64,000 nt of DNA from Climacium dendroides (lineage: Eukaryota > Streptophyta > Bryopsida > Hypnales > Climaciaceae). Below are positions 1 through 11,400 of the stretch, in pieces (the stretch's first letter is position 1; each line of letters begins with the position of its first letter). Location: NCBI GenBank assembly GCA_950106755.1, contig OX467090.1:13205489-13269488 (forward strand). Reading direction: 5' to 3'. The notes beneath the pieces are model-generated. The model made no database searches, was not told the DNA's origin, and saw only the letters and a program-made list of their open reading frames with translations. A program made the translations under genes and the position numbers.

Positions 1-204
1 TACTCGTGACTCGGAAGCAAGTTAAGTGACTGGTCTTCAGTTGTGTGGACGCCTTCCATTCCCTTGTCAAGTGCTTTTCATTTCGGCATACTTCTTGTTT
101 GAATCTAGTCTCTAGTAGTCCCTGTTAGACTCACTTTTCCCTAGTTAGTATGTCCTTATGGCGTGGTAATTGTATGCAAAAGTATCTTCTTCAATAACAT
201 TTTT

Positions 205-1425
205 AACCATGGAAAGTTGAAGGCGCCATGTGCCACTTGGATGACAATCCAATGAGTTCTAAAGCTATTGGAAGCATTTTTTCTATCCCGACTTTCTTAT
301 TGACCTTGCATGTTGAATATGAAGAGTGTCCAATTGAGTTTGCACTCTTACTAGTATTTCCCTTCATGGAAATGGGAATTTAGTAAGAAAATGGATCACA
401 AAATCATTTAGAAAAAATTGAAATTTAAAAGAGGCTGCTTCATAATGCAAAAGCTTGGGTAGAAAGAGCCTTCTCAACTCACTAATTGGGCCAAGAATTG
501 TACAATGAATTCAAAAATTTGTAATCTTTATTCAATTCAATTCCATAATCTTATAAATTTCATAATGATTCCATCATGATGAATGAAGCACATGTCAAGT
601 GGTGGTTTTAATGCGGATGTAGCCACTTTCATATTCATTCAATTAGTATAAAAATTAATAAGAAAATTTAAGGCCTCTTTGTGGGTTCAATTTTTCCTAA
701 TGATGCTATTTTAGTGTATTTTGGAAAGTTGTTGTTTTTTGCTCTAAAACTAAAATTTCTTGATAAGATTGATGATTTTTGAGTTTAAATCCAAATAACA
801 AAACAAAGATCATCTATTCTTATTTCTGCTCCAATTTGAATTTTGAAAAAATTCCTAATATTGAATATTTTATTGCAATTTGAACTTTGGATGTATTTTC
901 AATGTTTATTGAATTTTAATTATAAAATGATATGAAAATTGAGTTTACACTAAGATTTTTGTCATTGTGATATACACACATCATAGTGCAATTTTCAAGT
1001 TTTTTGAAATATTTTTCTATTTGAATATTTAATGTGATTTTTGTCATTTTTTCTTCAAAAAATTTCAGAAAAAAAAATCTATAAAAAATTCTAAATTTTT
1101 TTGAAATAAAGACTAAAGAAGAAATGTAATTTCATCTTTGGAAAATAAATATAAATTTTTTCGTAAATTTTTTCGTAAATATCTAGTTGCAAAATGGCAT
1201 AGTTTTCATACTTAACAAGTTACTATTTATTTTTCGTCCTATAGGACAAGTTACTATTCATCAAATGTACTTGAGAGGTACATTTGATGAATAGTAACTC
1301 GTTGTATAGGACAAGAAATGAATAGTAACTTGTCCGGTATGACAACCATGCAAAATGGCAACAAATTGAGTGATGGAAAATAAGGCTTGAAATCAATAGT
1401 CATGGATTTGTCAATTAGGGGTTAA
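205..1425. repeat. Dispersed AT-rich repeat, copy A
   Basis: This stretch aligns by eye with 41955-42703 in the same orientation. Shared landmarks include a segment around 711-990 matching 42176-42450, and a final block around 1355-1425 matching 42630-42703. Copy A carries two segments absent from copy B: about 295 bp near 405-700, and the 150-bp hairpin element at 1200-1349. No transposase-like reading frame is present. The family is unidentified and the copies are well diverged. Confidence 0.6.
1200..1349. mobile_element. 150-bp palindromic MITE with 11-bp target duplication
   Basis: Two arms of about 71 nt (1200-1270 and 1278-1349) are near-perfect inverted repeats around a 7-nt loop. The element is flanked by an 11-bp direct repeat, GCAAAATGGCA, at 1189-1199 and 1350-1360. 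The paralogous repeat copy near 42630 has this target only once and no hairpin, so it reads as an empty site. A 9-11 bp duplication is typical of Mutator-like elements; that assignment is inference. Confidence 0.75.
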
Positions 1426-2570
1426 TGGATGACAAGGTTTCCAACTTTTTGTTGCTCCTTTAGAAAGTCGTGGAAGCCACAAGGTGGCAACTTCCTAATT
1501 AATAAATGACTATCTAGTTAGCCAATGATTCTAGCATTACAACTACCCACCTAGCTAACCAAACTTGTAACCAAAATACCAAATAACCAATGACTCTTTG
1601 CATATTAAACTAAATTCACTACTACAAATTGAAGGACTCATACAAGGATTATTTCAATGTCCAATGGAATGGTTTTAGGTGGGCTAATAGTATTATGTTG
1701 AAAAGAATTTTTTTATGGACACCCATGAAGCATTTTTGTAGGCTTATTGCTTAATAGAATAGTAGCCTTGTTTTTAGCTCGTCCAAATTTTCTTTGTGAA
1801 GTTAGCTTGAGCTTTTTTATAGTACATAATTACAGCGATTCTAAGAAAATTTAATCTCAAAAGTTATTAAGGACTTTGAGCATGCAATTTGATGCCAATT
1901 TTTCAATCCCACACCTTAAATAGTTAAATTTTACATAGAAGGATGCAAAGATTGTCTTAAACAAAAGTCAAATTTATAGAATTAAAATGAGTGGCTACAA
2001 AGTTATGTTCAATTTAATCATTTAATTTGTTTTCAATTGAAGCAAATCAAGTAGTAAGATTGCAAGAAAACCTTTTTGAATTTTTGTAATCAAGTATTTG
2101 TTTCTTGAATTCTTTTTCATGGATTTTCAACTAAATTTCAAAACAAATCACCAACTTGCACAAGTTGAGATACCATGACACACATACATTTTGTTTGAAT
2201 TTTTTGAAAGATGAACTATATATTTATAAAGACATGTAAAAATTACATTTCAAAGTTTCAAGATAAATCTCATAAAATCATTGATGTTTATCATTTTGAA
2301 ATAATAACTCCAAACCTTTGAAAGAGTTTGACATTTGAAGTTACAATTGGATTTTAAGAATTAATCTATTAGAGAAAAAAAGTGGGCCTCAAGAAGGCTA
2401 TTCCACAACCCTCGAAGGACCCCACAATAAGCATTTTATTTTGGTTACTAATTTTTTTCCCTATCACTGCTCACTTTGAATCATGATGTCGAATGGCTGT
2501 TAGTGATTCAAAAAGCAAGAACAAAATGTCCTAAAATCAAGGTTTATGGTATATTAATGCATCTTAGCCT

Positions 2571-4015
2571 TGCCAAATTAAGTTGAATTTAGTTAAATTT
2601 AACCGCAATAAGTGACTATTGAAGCTAGTTGCCAAAGTCAATGGCAACTTGCTTCAAAAACCACTCATTCAATTCTGTGTGTTGGTGGAGAAGATGAGCC
2701 ACTTTTTATACAAGTAGCCAAGTAGGGTAGTGGTAGGTGCAACTATTTATGTGAGATATGTAAATTAAGAGAAGTAAGAATTCAATTGCTTATACTAAAA
2801 GCAAATGCATGATTTATATTAAAATTTATATTTTGGACCTCCTTTAATCCCTAAAGTCCCATGGCCATTTTTTTGGCCAAAACCACTCAAAACTACCACT
2901 TCTACTACAATCACCTACAAAATAAATTTAAAAAAATATTTTTTAGAATCTAACTGTAGGATATTTTCTACACTTGTCTTAAATCATGTGATAAAAATTT
3001 TGTGATTTTTAACCTTATAGATTGAAAGATATTAGCATTCGAAGTGAAAGAAAAAAATTTCTTTCAAGAAGTCGCTATGATTGCCCGCAAAAGAAGAAGC
3101 TCTATAACTTTCACATCTCTAATCCTATAATCCAAATGGAATGAATCAAAGCTTCCCACTTACAAGAAAATATAATCTACAAAAAAAAAATTATTTCAAT
3201 TTTTTATGGATTTTTATGCTACCCGGTCTCCTCCATTTTGAGGTTATTGTAGCATAACTTTTGCTCCCTGGCACTGATTGCAATAAAAATTATATTCCCA
3301 AAAAACTCTTAAGTTTTTATATCTTATGAGAGTTTTTAAAAATTTCAGTAAAAATTAAGATCATAGGAGCTTGCCCAAAATCCATTTTGTCCCTTGTAGG
3401 GACAATGGGACTTTAGGGATTAAGCATAGTTGTATAACTTTTTTTAAAAGACTTTGAACTAGAAAAAGGTGGGAAATCAAACTGAATTTTATTTCCAGAA
3501 ATTTGTTTGTAATTTCAAGTCTTTACTAAAAAGTTATAGACAAATTTCAAAGAGGGTAAATGTAAAAAAAAAAAAAACTTCCAACCCCTCTTTGAAATTT
3601 GTCCATAACTTTTTATTAAAGACTTGAAATCTCAAACGGACTTTTGGAAATGAAACTTAGTTTAATCATTCAACTTTTATTTGTTCAAAGTTTTTTGAAA
3701 AAATTTGTTCTACTATGCCTAAATGAGGTCTAAATTTTGAATTTTAACACAATTCCAGAACATTTGTCTTAAATATGAGCAGTTGAGTTCTTATTCCTCT
3801 TAATTTACATATCCCATATAGATAGTTGTATCCATCACTACCTCACTTGTATAAAGAGCAGCTCATCTCCTCCTATTCAAACACTTAAAATTAAATAAGT
3901 GACTTTTAAAGGTAGTTGCTTTTGGTTTTAAAACTAATTGCCTTTGGCTTTAGCAACTAGCTTCAAAAATCACTTAATTTGGCTAAATTTAACTAAATTT
4001 GGTTTAATTCAACAT
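2571..4015. mobile_element. Foldback element with nested hairpin
   Basis: The outer arms, about 2571-2795 and 3770-4015, are imperfect inverted repeats of roughly 225-245 bp; for example, TATGTAAATTAAGAG on the left answers CTCTTAATTTACATA on the right. Inside lies a second inverted pair, about 3420-3556 and 3585-3725, closed around a poly-A loop near 3560-3575. No coding sequence is seen. This resembles a foldback or long-TIR non-autonomous DNA transposon. Confidence 0.6.
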
Positions 4016-7000
4016 AACATGTGTAATCTTTTAATTAACCTTCTTAATCTTTTGAATTCAACTACTTATTATCATTTTTGCCCCAATGTATTTTAAATAC
4101 CCTAATTTGATAGCTTTCGCAAAAGTTAAACCTGGTCCAAGTGAACTTCGTATTAGCTAACAATGACATGTAAATTGCTAAGGATGTCACAGCCAAGCAG
4201 CCCTCTTCAAGCCCATTTTTTTAATGATTAAAATTAAATATGTTTTTAACCAAGTATAATGGTTTTGATAAAAGCACATTTTACCTTAAGTTTTATAATT
4301 CTACACAAGTACACATGCTTAGTGCCTTGGTCAAATATGACAAAAATAATGCAATGCAAGGCTAGTAACATGATACATGCTATCTAAAAAATGTTTTAAG
4401 AAAATAATAACATGACTAAGAAATAAAAAAGTTCAAAATGGTCTCCATGCCTTCTAGGGGTTGAATTTTTTGAATCAAATTATACATTTTTGTCCATTTA
4501 AACATTCAACTTATATTTATTAAATGTATTGTATCTCCAACCTTTTAGTGCCCTTGAAAATAAATATAGGACAATGGTACCTACTAAAGTCTAATATTGA
4601 TTTTTGATCAAAATTGTATTTAAATGTAAAATATGTCCAAAGTACAAGTGTTTCTTACAATTACCCTATTGTAAGTATTGGAAAAATATATAAACTTAAG
4701 AAAAAAATTTCTCTACCATATAATTATTTGGGGGATTTTGAACTTGCAAGTCATTGCCAGAAATATTTATCCTATATTTTGTCCCCTTGGCCTTAGAGTA
4801 GTTAATGGTTTCTCAACTAAAACTTTTGTGGTGTATTTTTTAACAGGTGTATGTAAAATTTGAAATAAAATTATATATAGTAGTTGTAGACATTGAGTAA
4901 TTTTTTTCATTTTTTTAAAATTAATTAAGTATTTTTAAAGAACCCCAATTGGATGTATATTTTTGTCATTTTGGAATTCTCAATCCTATTTTGATTTTAA
5001 AATGCAAAATTGGAACTGAAAATTAGGGAAGTAGGTTTTGTACCAAAATTATACACAGGGAATACAAGTTTTCATGCAAGTTTTGACATGTGTAGTATGC
5101 ACATGGTCTCAAAGTACGCATCCTTTGAGCGAAGACCAGAATGAGAAAAAGAATTCCTCTTAGAATTCTTTAATGCAATTCAAACTCATCAAAGTGTAGA
5201 AAATGGTCATTTTAAAAATTCACTTTAATGATTATTTTTAAAATGACTCAAAGTCATAATGTTTATGAATCCATTTTCTACTGATTTTTAGTCCCCCTAA
5301 ACCCTAATTTCGTAGTGGTTCACTATACTAGTAATGCTAGTACTAGAAAGAGGGTTTATTAATTTTTTTAATTCATTTGTATTTATATATATATTGATTT
5401 TCAAATTTCATTTTTATGATTCTTTTGCATGATAGCTGAAAATACTAAGACAGTGACAAATGTCAAGAAATTAGTGTGGAGCAACCTCATTTCACTGTTG
5501 TGTGTAGCGCCAAGCTTAACATTAGATGTCAAGTGCATGAGCAGATTTTTTATCAGTTTTTGACAACAGAAACATTTAATAATTCTATCTTTCACAAATG
5601 GCTTCAAACGATCATCGACATCCGCCGATCCACTTGACCTGCCCTCCTAAAGACATGATGGTCGTTGACAACCCTCGATGAGCACCACAGACTGCACCAT
5701 AGAGCTTTGTCTATCAAATTCTTTTTTTTTTTGGGCACAAATGGAATGAACCATTGCATAAAAAAAAACATTGTCTACCAATTTCACTAGCTTGCAGAGA
5801 GGCCGAAAATCCGGTTACTTTCCGTACGAAACTATGAATCACCTTACATCGAGGTCTGTTTCGACATAAATTCGGTAAAGATAAGAATGTTGAGTGCTTT
5901 GAGAAATTTTTGCTTACACTGAATTTGAGTGGCAGGGGAATGCAGAACGGAAGCATTTCAGGGAAGACAAGTTAGGACGATCTTCATTCTTGCAAGTTCG
6001 GATTTTACTTCGCATCCCTACATCCCCGCTTGGCACGATTCAGAACCTGTCTCAAAAGGATGAAGCACCAAGTACTGACAGTAAAAATTAGGCTACACAA
6101 ATTTGTATGTCCTAATAATGCGTGTTGCACTAATTTACAGGCGTGGCACTGTTTTGAATTAGAGCAGGTTCAGATAATACTCTACTGTCAACACTGACCT
6201 CATCAGGAACTTTTGATTTTATTTTTTCAGTGTGAAGTTCATTGTAAAAATTGACTTTTTAGGCCTTTCATGATGATAAAAATTTTTTTGACTGCATTAG
6301 GGAGTAAGATGAGCATTATGCATTCAGATTTGGTTGGCTTTATGGTAGTCTACAAACTCTTTTGGGTTGAACACTTCAAAAATTCCTAGCAAATTCATAC
6401 TTTGTAAAAAAATATAATTTCAATTCCACTTGTTGTTTCTCACACTTGTACTAATGTGGGAAAAAAATTGAAAAATTTCAGTAACAAGATGATGCCAAAC
6501 TCCTCATTTTGACTAACTCCTCATTTTGACTACAATGGGATGATTTACCTTAATAAGGTTTTCCTATCCCTAGAAAGTTACTTTACAAGCCATCAAAGAC
6601 AACAAATATTTTCATTTGTATGTAGAAAGGACTGGAAGGTTCATAAGTCCCAATTACAACACCATCTAATTTAAAAGTGCATTCTTGTATAATAATAATA
6701 ATTAAATAAATTTATATAGTGTCAAATGTTCAAAAAATTAGTGACAAACAACCTAATTTCATAGTATAGTGGAAATCATTTGGGACCATAATTTCCTCAT
6801 AATTAATGTACGCTAAACCTATAATGCTTAATCTAAGTATTTGAATCCATCATTTTGATTCTATCAATGGTTTATAAAGTATCCGTTAGCAAAACATTGA
6901 TATACATTGATATCAACTCTGTCCTTTATCCATATTTCACAATTAAGATGATCGGATTATTGCTATTTGAAAAGTCACATATTTTGGTTTGTAACTTCAC

Positions 7001-8032
7001 TTTGGAGTCCCTCTTTGACCCACGTTCACATCACATGTAAATTATTTTTTAGGGTTACATGTAAATTCTAGTTTAACTTTCAATTGTACTTTTTAGTATT
7101 GATATAAAAATCTCATAGTTGTACACAATATAGTTGGTTCCTTTTCCAAATTAGAATATTGGTCCTACATTTACATTATTCTTAAAAGACATTTTATTAG
7201 GCATTTTTTATCTTCCTTTAAAAACAGAGATTAACATGGGCATTATACGTAAGTGCCTAATTCTGAAGGAAGTTGGATGATAAATATTATCTAAAACTTA
7301 CTATAAGAGCTATATAATAGAGATGAAGTTCATCCAAGTATATTGAAAAAATATATTCTTTTGTCTGTTTTCTAGTGATGTGTCTAGCTTTGTCATTCAT
7401 TGCTTTATGACTTTTATATAAAGTTCTTAATTAATTTATGTAGGAATGGAAGAAAAGGAAATTTGAAAAAATGAAGTCTTTTTGTTTAGATTCTTCTCAT
7501 GTTACTATTTATATTTGGCTAAAAAATTCTATATTCCCCCTCTAACTATCCTATCTTTAGGATTATTGCTTTGGATGAACATTGTTGTTGTCATTATGCC
7601 ATGTCTTTTTAAAGCACATCTATAATTCAACAAATATACTATGTAAATTTTCTTATAAACAAACATCTTGTATATAATAAAATTTTGTTGAAAAAAATTG
7701 TTTTGGATGCTAAATGCAAATTAAAAATGAGTTGTATTAATTGTGTACTGGCATGAATATGAATATATGATCTTTATATCGATTCAATGTGATTGAAGCA
7801 ACATTTCAATTTGCATCTTATTAATCATCTATCATTAGTAAAAGAGGTCTCATGTGAAGGAATATAATAGATGTAATATGAACCTCTAAGTTAAGTCTAC
7901 GTTTTGTTTTATTTGACTCCATGTGTCATACTTTGAAAATTCAAAATAAGTGGCCAAAATAGCAAATCCAAAATAATATATACTAACAAATATTGTAGAG
8001 TCTTGTATATACTATAATTTGAAAAAAATTGA

Positions 8033-8035
<3 letters not shown>
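4016..8035. other. Intergenic, AT-rich, no gene recognised
   Basis: No recognisable coding sequence, RNA gene or intact mobile element was found. Positions 5400-6080 are visibly richer in GC than their surroundings and may be a relic of coding or regulatory DNA, but no reading frame there matches a known family. Positions 6290-6480 are a diverged direct copy of 54123-54320. Confidence 0.5.

Positions 8036-8093
<58 letters not shown>
8036..8093. repeat. Poly-A plus (AT)n microsatellite
   Basis: An uninterrupted A tract of about 27 bases runs directly into about 15 AT dinucleotides. Confidence 0.95.
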
Positions 8094-8096
<3 letters not shown>

Positions 8097-8463
8097 TTTA
8101 ATACATATCTCAATGTATACATCTCAATATTGTGATTATAGTCTATTCATCTCCTTCATGCATTGATATTTAATCACACATAAAATATATTGTTCATTTT
8201 TTTTGAAGAACATGATCAACACTAAGTGATATAAGAAAGTAAGAAGAGTTTACTATATTGGTCTTTGATCCATTGCAACCTAATCGTTTGGAACTAGTTG
8301 AACCTCTATGATTGACTAGCTAATCCACTAGTACAAGCTAATGTATGAGGACTAATTCATCCAAAAGGAATAGTTGATAGAATAAGATTTGTTGATCCAC
8401 TAGTACTAGCTTCAAAAGTTGTTGATGTTCTTAAACTTCACTTTAGATTTGCAATCTACAAAT

Positions 8464-11400
8464 CTATGGATAGAATAGAGACAAATAAAAATGATTCCTG
8501 TACATTTGTGACCACATTGGGGTTATCCTTGCCTTGTCGCTCTTCAATTCCTCCAACTGCAACAATAGTGGTGTGACAACACCCTTAGAAGAGGTAAAAA
8601 TAAAGATAGGAAAGGATTTACACATTTACATAATAAATAAGTTTCACAGGTGGACATCCTAACTTAGTGGTGCACATTGTTGTGATGAAGTGCAATTTGC
8701 ATGTATTATTTAGCATATCTATTTACATAACAAGCAAATGTTAATGTGAAAATGGCACTTCGATTACTATCAATTTCATATAATTTTTATTTACTAAAGA
8801 GAGAGGAGTTAAATGACACCAAATGAATGTTTTGAATAGATACAAGTCTTAATTAAAACTTTATTGCTAATTTTGTTATATTCATATAGACTTGTCAACC
8901 ACAATCATAATACTTTTGAATTAGTCACCATGAAATCTAATTCTATAGTAATTTATATTTTAGGTCTTATTTTTTTGTTTATTGTTATGTATGAAGATTG
9001 GTTTTCCAAATAAATTTTGCCAAAGTAAGATAAACAACAAATGATTTTTTTTAAATACTTGGATAGGTGTAGATTTTAATTAATTTGCAAAAGTAATAAC
9101 CAAAAATTCCAATTCATTAAAATATAATTTCCGTATGGCCATACCTTTAACATGAGTCGGTTTAGCAGTACAGGCAATGCTCCAACTGGGTTTTCCTCCA
9201 ATGCTGCCATAAATTCTTGTGAATCTTGTGCATCATCATCATCATACAATTGTTGGATGCATCTTTTATGCACCGCTGAAAAAAGCTCCTTTGTAGGTGG
9301 TAGTTGTCCAATATTCAGTTCTTGAAGCTTCAAGAGGTGATTCATGAAGCTCTTCATGGTTGCTTCTAATCTTTTGCTAATCATGTCGCATTCATATTGG
9401 TCCTCCTAACAACAAACATTTCAATTGATAAGTAGGGATTATTAATAATTCAATATGATTCAAATTAATGATCATACAATAAATTCATAAATAGATAAGG
9501 CAACCTAAAGGACATTAAAGACTAGGGTAATTGAAAAGACAAACTACCTCAACAAACTCTTCATACACCTTGTACTATACTAGTCAAAATAAATATTCTT
9601 AGTAGATATCTTACTTGAATTTCTCGACCTTTTACAATATATGCTAATTTACATAATCAATAGAGTAATAAATAAAGTTTTTTTGTGTGTACACTAAGTG
9701 AGTTATGAAATCCACATATATGTTGTCAATTGATCATTTTGTTATAATTTTTTGTAAGGGAGAAACATCTTTACTCATTGTATATATTATTCCTAGCCAT
9801 CAATCATGATGGAAAGTCATCACAAATATCAATGATAAGAAAAGTTCTTCCTTCATAAAAGTTATCAACAAGTAGTTGGTGTTGACTATTGGTAAAATTA
9901 TCAGTATTCTTGACATTCAACACACTTTCTACATGTTAACATGAACACAACTAAAAATTACAATAGTTGACAAATCATTAGTGCTCTATTGACACTTAGT
10001 GTTGGTAATACTAATAGTATTGTTGACAATCATTTTGTGTTCAAGTTTAAAATTAGTCTTGCACACACTAAATATCAATATCACCATCCCCTTGGCATGG
10101 ATCAACTTCAATTCTTGTGTGTCAAAATGGTTTAATTTTCAAGATTCAATTGTTCAACACATGTGTTATTTTTTAATTTTCAAAAGATTCTGAAAATTTC
10201 TAATTCAAATTGAACTGAAGAACTTCAAACATATAGAATTTTCTTTGTTTTTTGGAGACTGCTATGCAAATTTATACACATACTACTGTAATTACCTCGC
10301 AATTGAACAGCGCCTCCTCATGCAGATTGCTGGTCCGCCACCTGAAGTTCGTCGCCCGCACCAACTCGCACTCCTCGTTCAGCACCGACTTCGCGAGCTC
10401 GCTGCGATGCACGGAAGCCTCGGCCTCGCGCTTGCCCTCACCGTTGCCGTCGCTGTCGCCATTCTTGGGAGGCTTCAGCAACACATAGCTCGGGGTGCAC
10501 TTCGAACGCCCGTTGTACCCCGCATTCACCAAACCTCGCCTGCGGATTCGGCCTTGGGTCTCCGTTGCAGGGGTGTCGCCTGCACTTGCGCTGCGAGTTG
10601 GCCTCCGGGGATGGGCTACACACACACGAGGGAGGGAGGGAGGGAGGGATTCATCACATATATCAAGCAACGCTGAGTATATATATATGCAGTTTTCACT
10701 CCGACAAGCTAGGCAGGAAGCAGGAGCACAGTACGTTTACTTACATCAATTAACTCTTTGGCAATGGTTCGGCATGTATCCATCGGTTGCAAACTTTGCT
10801 AAGTTTAACATAGGCAGGACCAGTCTACAAATTGGGCCGGGAACCATCGCACAAGCGGGTTGCAAACTTGTTAGCTGCAGAAAAGGGTTGGGAATGCAAA
10901 GGAGATGGGTACAGGCCTTCGGTGCACAAGCGATGTTGCTAGCAGATGTGCAGCTTTTCAGTTGAGTGTAATACGGTGCAACTGTGCGTAACTTCGTAAA
11001 AATTCCTCACTTAAAATGGACACCCTTAGATTACTGAGAATTAATTAGGGTTGTCATGATCGAGATTTAGTGGCGATGGTGGGTAATTGAGATCGATAGG
11101 GTTGTCATGAGACTTCACCTTCAGTGCTGGATGGCGAGGATCTTCGGTTCCGGAGAGCAGGCGCCGCATTGGCAAGGCGAGCGGACACCCTCTTCGGCGG
11201 CGACGGCTGCTGCTTTGGGTCGGTGACAACTGCCTTCCCTTTCTCCTTTCGCTTGCGTTTCGCAATGTCCTCGCACATTCGCTGAAGCCGCTCCCTTTGC
11301 TGCTCTCTCTGGAGCTCCGAAACCTCCACGGCGGAATGGCGAGGGTGCAGAGGTGATTGCACGACGGGCGCAGCTCGGTCAGGTCGAAAGTAGTCGTACT

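Noticed and set aside
9145..9405. Ubiquitin protease (C19) fragment, because of AQDSQEFMAAL
   Set aside because: The order EDQYECDM, RCIQQLY, ALPVLLNRL follows SIN3 far better, and the exon phase matches the upstream SIN3-like exon.
10245..10965. Long plus-strand frames as genes
   Set aside because: They lie opposite exon 3 and intron 2 of the SIN3-like gene, and their sequence is low-complexity without family resemblance.
11105..11119. TGA at 11107-11105 taken as the end of a PAH-only gene
   Set aside because: A donor (GAAG|GTGAAG) lies just before it. Joining to the acceptor at 10616-10617 keeps phase and continues directly into SIN3 HDAC-interaction sequence.
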